This document shows positions 59,492 to 64,000 of a stretch of 64,000 nucleotides of DNA, piece after piece (positions within the stretch are counted from its first letter, which is position 1; every line of letters begins with the position of its first letter). The position numbers were made by a program, and so were the translations under genes. The stretch covers positions 1 through 64,000 of the forward strand of contig NZ_JADQDO010000010.1 in the NCBI RefSeq assembly GCF_015694465.1, in the 5' to 3' direction. Below the pieces are notes generated by a model. That model searched no databases and was not told the DNA's origin. It was given only the letters and a program-made list of their open reading frames with translations. The stretch comes from Microvirga alba (GTDB lineage Bacteria > Pseudomonadota > Alphaproteobacteria > Rhizobiales > Beijerinckiaceae).

Positions 59492-60625
59492 TCAAAAAAG
59501 CTTTGTGGTTTCGTTAAGACCGCGTGCGCTCTCCACCATCTCCGGGAGGAGCGCCGTAAATTCCTCGATCCATTCGGTCGGGACACTCGTGCTGACCTTC
59601 ACGAAGCGATCCCCGAAGGTGGGCGTGTGATAGGCGCCCTGTCGGATCATGATTTTTCGCTTCTGATACCCGGCCACGAGAGCCTCCGGTGTGATACCGG
59701 CCCCATGGGTCTCAAGGACGACGAAATTTCCGTTCGACGGGTATACCGGTAACGCGAGGCCAGGAATTCCGCTGATCGCTTCCTTGATGAGCCGTTGATT
59801 CAGGCGCTGCTGCGCAAGAACGCCTGGGAACCATTCATTCTTGATGCCGAGACCCGCGATTGCGGCTCGCTGGGAGAGAATGCTCGATCCCAAATTGTTT
59901 GGTGGAGCGGCTGTCAACTGCTCGATGATGTCGGGATTGGCCACGATTGCACCGACCCGCAGACCGGCAAGACCCAACCACTTCGAGAAGCTGTAGATGG
60001 TCAGCGTCCGCTCAGGGTATCGGGTCGCGGCGAGCGTATGATCATAGGCGAAGTGGCGATAGGTGCAGTCGTGAATGAGATAAGCGCCGGCTGCGCGGAC
60101 AACTTCGACAATAGCGTCGATTTCCGAGGCGGTGCAGGCTGTCCCCAAAGGATTGTTGGGATCGACAAGATAGACGACCTTCGTCTTAGGGGTAATCGCA
60201 GCCGCAAGCCGCTCAGGAGCGAGCCGGTAGGAATGCTCTTCCCCGTAGATCGGAATCTGCTTCACAGAAGCGCCGACAGAGCGAGCGAAGGCCATCGGCC
60301 AGTTCCAGGTCGGATCGGTGGTGATGAACTCGTCGCCTGGACCGAGCAGGGTGTGGCAAGCGTGGTAAAGCGAAGCCACGGCCCCGTCGGAAACCAGCGC
60401 CGAGAATCCCTCAAGGCCCAGATCTGCGATAATCCCAGCCCGGAGTTCCTCGAACCCGGCGGGCGGGGCATAGATATGAAACTCCTCATCGCGAATGCTG
60501 TGCAGCATTGCTTCGATAACGGCGGGGTGCGGGCGGGCGTGATTGGTGTTCTGACCCAACCAGCGCAGATCAGGCGTGTTCACCAGCCGATCGAAGTGGG
60601 CGTTTCGAAGCTCGAAGGACTTCAC
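59492..60625 (-). CDS. PLP-dependent aminotransferase, class I/II
   Basis: A 377-residue fold-type I aminotransferase. NTNHARPHPAV near the start, the aspartate/asparagine region VYLVDPNNPLGTACT, LIHDCTYRHF, the PLP lysine in YSFSKWLGLAGLRVG (about residue 231), and the substrate-carboxylate arginine in FGDRFVKVS-type C-terminus (GDRFVKVSTSVP). The substrate is not apparent. Position within the operon implies that an amino compound is made or consumed during the pathway. ABC genes lie upstream in the same direction. Confidence 0.88.
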   Translation of the reverse strand: MKSFELRNAHFDRLVNTPDLRWLGQNTNHARPHPAVIEAMLHSIRDEEFHIYAPPAGFEELRAGIIADLGLEGFSALVSDGAVASLYHACHTLLGPGDEFITTDPTWNWPMAFARSVGASVKQIPIYGEEHSYRLAPERLAAAITPKTKVVYLVDPNNPLGTACTASEIDAIVEVVRAAGAYLIHDCTYRHFAYDHTLAATRYPERTLTIYSFSKWLGLAGLRVGAIVANPDIIEQLTAAPPNNLGSSILSQRAAIAGLGIKNEWFPGVLAQQRLNQRLIKEAISGIPGLALPVYPSNGNFVVLETHGAGITPEALVAGYQKRKIMIRQGAYHTPTFGDRFVKVSTSVPTEWIEEFTALLPEMVESARGLNETTKLF

Positions 60626-60774
60626 GGTGTAGGTCCTGTTTCCGGATTGTTGGAGGGCAGCCGAAAGGGATGCCTCAAGGTCTCGCCCCGGGGCATGAGT
60701 GGCCGGATCTGGCGGGCGCTTTCCGATCCGGTTGAACCGGAAAGCGCTGTTGAAGCTCTTATGCAGAAAAGGCT

Positions 60775-61770
60775 TTAGGGCGCCGGCACGAAGCTCGTGT
60801 TGATCATGGCGTCGACATCGACCTGGCCGGTGAGCCCACCGAACTCACGCAGAACGTCGACCGTGCTGGCGACATCCTGTCGATCGAAGCTGCACAGACC
60901 CTGCTTGGCCGCCCGTTCCGTGAAGATGAGACCGGCCTGCAGATCGAGCTGGCGGCGCTGCTGCTCGGCCGCGAGCTGAGGATTGTTTGCAAGAACAATC
61001 TTCAGCGTTTCCTCACGGTTGCTATAGGCATATTTGTAGCCCTTGACCGTGGCTTCCACGAAACGCCGAACCACATCCGGTTTCTCCGCAATCATCTTCT
61101 TGTTCGTGAAGATGACCTCGGCCGCTGCCGAAATGCCGTAGTCGGAAGCAGGCATGGCGGTGGTTTTCATACCGGCCAGCTCGATCGCAACCGGACCGTT
61201 GATCACGAACCCTGAGCGTGCGTCGACGGTGCCTTTCATCAGCACTTCGTTGCCGCTTGCATTGACGGTGTTGATCTGGTCGAGCTTCACGCCAGACTTG
61301 GACAGCATCGCCTTGATCAGCGTCCACGGGCCACCCTCGTCGTAAGCAAGGCGCTTCCCGATCAGATCTTTCGGTGCCTTGATGCCGCTGGATTCAAGCA
61401 TGTAAAGGCCGCCCGGATGCTTCTGCCAACAAGCGGCCACTGCGACGAGCGGCATCCCGCGGCTGACGCCCGTGATGATGTTCGGCGAGTCGTTCGCGCC
61501 GAAATGCTCGTCTCCGGACGCCACCAGCTGGTTCGGGTTGACCTGCACGCTGCCTGGGCGGATTTCGACATCAAGCCCCGCATCGCGATAGAAGCCCTTC
61601 TCGAAAGCGATGATGTAGGCCGCCGCCTGCACGTTCGCGATCCATGGAAGGCGCATGACGACTTTGTCGTTGGCAAGCGCCGGCGTCGCGAACGCGAGAG
61701 CCAGAGCCAATGCCGAGGCGACAGTGCTTCCGATTTTCTTCGTGTATTTGACAGTAGCGATGTTACGCAT
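60775..61770 (-). CDS. ABC transporter substrate-binding protein (NMT1/THI5-like)
   Basis: A 331-residue periplasmic protein with a signal peptide (STVASALALALAFATPALA|ND). The NMT1/THI5-like fold is shown by WIANVQAAAYIIAFEKGFYRDAGLDVEIRPG, DEHFGANDSPNIITG, and PKDLIGKRLAYDEGGPW. Members carry nitrate, sulfonates, taurine, pyrimidine precursors and other small heterocycles, so the ligand is open. ATG 61770 has GAGGGG upstream; the open frame to 62175 crosses the permease gene and is not coding. It is third in the ATPase-permease-binding protein set. Confidence 0.9.
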   Translation of the reverse strand: MRNIATVKYTKKIGSTVASALALALAFATPALANDKVVMRLPWIANVQAAAYIIAFEKGFYRDAGLDVEIRPGSVQVNPNQLVASGDEHFGANDSPNIITGVSRGMPLVAVAACWQKHPGGLYMLESSGIKAPKDLIGKRLAYDEGGPWTLIKAMLSKSGVKLDQINTVNASGNEVLMKGTVDARSGFVINGPVAIELAGMKTTAMPASDYGISAAAEVIFTNKKMIAEKPDVVRRFVEATVKGYKYAYSNREETLKIVLANNPQLAAEQQRRQLDLQAGLIFTERAAKQGLCSFDRQDVASTVDVLREFGGLTGQVDVDAMINTSFVPAP

Positions 61771-61799
61771 TTCTTTTCCCCTCTTTTGGTTCCCGATGT

Positions 61800-62603
61800 T
61801 CAGCCCATGCGTGCTTCGGGCCAGTACAAACAGAGCTTCTCCGCGGCGACGACGACGTAGTAGAACAACACTGAGGCGATGCAGGACACGATGATCCCGG
61901 CGAACAACATGACGGCGTCCTGCTGATACCCTGCCGTCACGATGAGCGTGCCGATCCCGAGATTGGCGCCGGTGAATTCGGCGACAATCGCGCCCACGAC
62001 GGCAAGGCCGGAACTGATCTTGAGCGCCGCGAAGGTGAAGGGCATGGCCGCGAAGATGCGGACGTGAATCAACCCTTGCACCCGGCTCGCATTCACGAGC
62101 GAGAGAAGCTCGCCAATCTCGCGGCTGATCGACCCGAGGCCACGATAGAAGTTGATGAGGATGGGGAAGAAGCATGCCAGCGCGGCGACCGCGATCTTAG
62201 GCGCAATGCCGAAGCCGAGCCATATGGTCATCAAGGGTGCGATGGCCAATATCGGGATCGTTCTGATGATGATCGTCCACGGCATCAACGCGCGTGCTGC
62301 CGTTCTGGAGAAGACGAAGAGGGTGCCAAGCCCGACCGCGATCAGGAAGCCGAGGAAGAACCCTGCGATCGCTGCGATCATCGTGATCGAGAGATTGCTC
62401 CAGAGCAGCCATCTCTCTTTCCAGATGCGCAGAAAAATCTCGGACGGCGTCGGCAACAGATATTGCGGGATCTGCAGAAAGGCGACCGCATATTGCCATA
62501 TGAGCAACCCGAGTGCGAACAGCGCGATTGATGGCCAGTTTTCCTGGAGGGATAAGGCTGCCCGCGTGAGGAATCGGTTGTGAAGATGCGAAGGAGTGTT
62601 CAC
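61800..62603 (-). CDS. ABC transporter permease (SsuC/TauC-like)
   Basis: A 267-residue permease with six hydrophobic segments and the EAA loop (NASRVQGLIHVRIFAAMPF). LPTPSEIFLRIW near the first helix is common to the SsuC/TauC/ThiX group. GTG 62603 is chosen so that the gene starts 7 bases after the ATPase stop; the ORF limit 62651 overlaps it and has no better signal. It works with the adjacent ATPase and NMT1-type binding protein. Confidence 0.9.
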   Translation of the reverse strand: MNTPSHLHNRFLTRAALSLQENWPSIALFALGLLIWQYAVAFLQIPQYLLPTPSEIFLRIWKERWLLWSNLSITMIAAIAGFFLGFLIAVGLGTLFVFSRTAARALMPWTIIIRTIPILAIAPLMTIWLGFGIAPKIAVAALACFFPILINFYRGLGSISREIGELLSLVNASRVQGLIHVRIFAAMPFTFAALKISSGLAVVGAIVAEFTGANLGIGTLIVTAGYQQDAVMLFAGIIVSCIASVLFYYVVVAAEKLCLYWPEARMG

Positions 62604-62610
62604 GGCTGCC

Positions 62611-63453
62611 TCAAGACTTTTGCTGATCTGGATCCCGAAGCATTGCCTCAAGACGCATGAGCTGTTCGACGAAGTTCGGCTTGAGCCGCAATGAAGGTTC
62701 GCGGGGCCGCGGCAGATCCGCCACGACAGAACCGGTGATACGCCCAGGGCGCGCCTGCATCACCGCCACCTCGTCGGAGAGAAACAAAGCTTCCGAGAGG
62801 GAGTGCGTGACGAAAATCGTCGTTATGCCCGTCTCAGCCCAGATTCGCAGAAGCTCTTCCTGCATATCCTGACGCGTGATCTCGTCGAGAGCGCCAAAGG
62901 GCTCGTCCATCAGCAGGATCGCCGGAGAATCGGCCAATGCGCGCGCGATCGAAACCCGCTGCCGCATGCCGCCTGACAGTTGAGCCGGATAGGACTTGCG
63001 AAACTCATGCAGACGCACGAGCTCCAGATAGGCTTCCGCTCGTTCGAGCCGCTCCTTGCGCGTGTAAACACCCAAGATTTCCATGGGGAACAACACGTTC
63101 CCCAAGACTGTGCGCCAAGGCAGCAGCGTCGCATCCTGAAACACGAAGCCCATGCGATTTTTGCTGCGGAATTGCTCAGGGCTTTGACCGAAGACGTTGA
63201 CCGTTCCGGAGGTCGGCGACAGGAGCCCGCTGATCAGACGCAGCATTGTCGACTTGCCGCAGCCACTGGGCCCGACGAGCGACAGGAATTTGCCGCGCTC
63301 AACCTGCAGGTCAATTCCTTGAAGGGCGGTCCAGTTGCCCCCGGCAGGGAGGGAGAAGGTCTTGGACAGGCCGCGTATGTCGATCGCAAGCTCGCGTTCG
63401 GGCAAAAGCTTTACCCCTGTTGCGGCAACAAACTGGTGCGCGGCTCCCATCAT
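62611..63453 (-). CDS. ABC transporter ATP-binding protein (SsuB/TauB-like)
   Basis: A 280-residue ATPase: Walker A VGPSGCGKSTMLRLISG, Q-loop VFQDATLLPWRTV, signature YPAQLSGGMRQRVSIARAL, Walker B ILLMDEPFGALDEITRQ, H-loop FVTHSLSEA. All motifs are intact, and the group is the nitrate/sulfonate/taurine type, consistent with the NMT1-type binding protein. It is the first gene of the leftward operon, 62 bases downstream of the CTGTATACAG palindrome. Confidence 0.93.
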   Translation of the reverse strand: MMGAAHQFVAATGVKLLPERELAIDIRGLSKTFSLPAGGNWTALQGIDLQVERGKFLSLVGPSGCGKSTMLRLISGLLSPTSGTVNVFGQSPEQFRSKNRMGFVFQDATLLPWRTVLGNVLFPMEILGVYTRKERLERAEAYLELVRLHEFRKSYPAQLSGGMRQRVSIARALADSPAILLMDEPFGALDEITRQDMQEELLRIWAETGITTIFVTHSLSEALFLSDEVAVMQARPGRITGSVVADLPRPREPSLRLKPNFVEQLMRLEAMLRDPDQQKS

Positions 63454-63514
63454 CAGTTTACCTTTGTCGCTGACTTTACGTTTGTTTGACGGAGGCTAGC
63501 TGCGATTCCCTGTG

Positions 63515-63524
63515 CTGTATACAG
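63515..63524. promoter_or_regulatory. Candidate GntR operator CTGTATACAG
   Basis: Perfect 10-bp palindrome about 62 bases before the first gene of the ABC operon. A one-base variant lies in the deoC-gntR control region (57069-57078). Confidence 0.45.
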
Positions 63525-64000
63525 GAAAAATGTTTTGGTGCGCAAAAATCTAATTCTTGTGCTTATTGGTGTTCCAGGAGATGTTCAAAGCGAGGCCAGA
63601 AACTGGAACGGGCGGACTGCGCGACCTCCACGACGGACGCATCCAGATATGGAACGAGCCGAGACCGACGCATTAGCGAAAGTCGCTGATGCCCTGAGCG
63701 TTTCTGCCTGACATCGAGGGCGAGGGCCATAACGCGCAGGGTCCGATTGAATCGAGACCAGGGCGCAATTCAGCCGGAAGAACTCGCGGTTCACATATGC
63801 AGATGTCGACTTGATGCATACAGAAACATATGTATTGTATATCTACCATCGATCGAATTTCGACGACATCCGGTCGGCCGGGAGGTTTCCGGGACAACAT
63901 CCGTGAGCCCGTCATGGCGAAGGCCGGAGGTTCAAAGGTGTTCGGCGAAAACAGCTTGACGTGGGGCACCCTGCGTCTTGGCACCCCGCATCTTGGCATG
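63525..64000. other. Right-end region without a confident gene
   Basis: Several short ORFs occur on both strands. The forward frame ending at 63712 (MERAETDALAKVADALSVSA and stop) looks like a protein C-terminus but is too short to identify. CGTCTTGGCACC and CGCATCTTGGCA at 63971-63998 are a short tandem-like repetition. I call no gene here. Confidence 0.4.

Noticed and set aside
59795-60778. 327-codon forward ORF opposite the aminotransferase
   Set aside because: Antisense to a conserved PLP enzyme, no domain in its translation.

Overview
The window is a high-GC chromosomal segment of an alphaproteobacterium, most likely a member of the Rhizobiales/Hyphomicrobiales close to Methylobacteriaceae (Microvirga-like). 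The evidence is the gene set and order: a DUF4175/TIGR02302 membrane protein, a twin-helix HIG1-type small protein, etfBA-hbd, and the block rppH, ctpA, envC-like, rlmH, rsfS, nadD, proA, proB, obgE, GNAT, rpmA, rplU. The family assignment is inference, because no 16S rRNA gene is present.

Region 1 (1-23006) is ordinary core chromosome. It opens with the N-terminal part of a leftward cadherin-like repeat protein. It then holds cobalamin adenosyltransferase, rhomboid protease, electron-transfer flavoprotein with 3-hydroxyacyl-CoA dehydrogenase, DedA/YqaA-type membrane proteins, DsbB, tRNA-Leu(CAA), and the leftward housekeeping block listed above.

Region 2 (about 23080-53214) is a genomic island of about 30 kb inserted in the 3' end of tRNA-Ser(CGA). 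It is bounded by an exact 17-bp direct repeat (23080-23096 and 53198-53214) and starts with a tyrosine recombinase that is now a pseudogene (one frameshift plus one in-frame amber stop). Its cargo is a Dpd system, which inserts 7-deazaguanine derivatives into DNA and has an associated restriction module. A rightward operon, dpdE-F-G-H-I-J-K-D, has almost every junction overlapping. A convergent leftward operon, dpdC - dpdB-like - dpdA - dpdB - (queE remnant) - queC - VUT/YhhQ transporter, carries the modification enzymes and preQ0 supply. Notable differences from a textbook dpd locus are two DGQQR-motif DpdB-type proteins flanking DpdA, a residual 38-codon queE stub fused by ATGA overlap to queC, a preQ0/preQ1-type transporter in the operon, and a single-base frameshift that splits dpdH. 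The right part of the island carries a possible cassette: a coiled-coil gene between two imperfect 0.4-kb direct repeats, each containing a tyrosine-recombinase-like core (11-bp inverted arms, 7-bp spacer). It also carries two unknown leftward genes and a divergent XRE regulator with a 13-bp palindrome between them.

Region 3 (53215-64000) begins with a relic of an IS6-like transposase and continues as a catabolic/transport locus: a tandem aldehyde dehydrogenase, deoxyribose-phosphate aldolase, a divergent GntR regulator, and a leftward operon of ABC transporter (ATPase, permease, NMT1-type binding protein), aminotransferase, SDR and nucleoside phosphorylase. The natural reading is uptake and breakdown of a (deoxy)nucleoside-like compound: phosphorolysis, then retro-aldol cleavage by DeoC, then oxidation of the aldehyde. 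A shared decamer CTGTATRCAG occurs upstream of both arms and is a candidate operator for the GntR protein.
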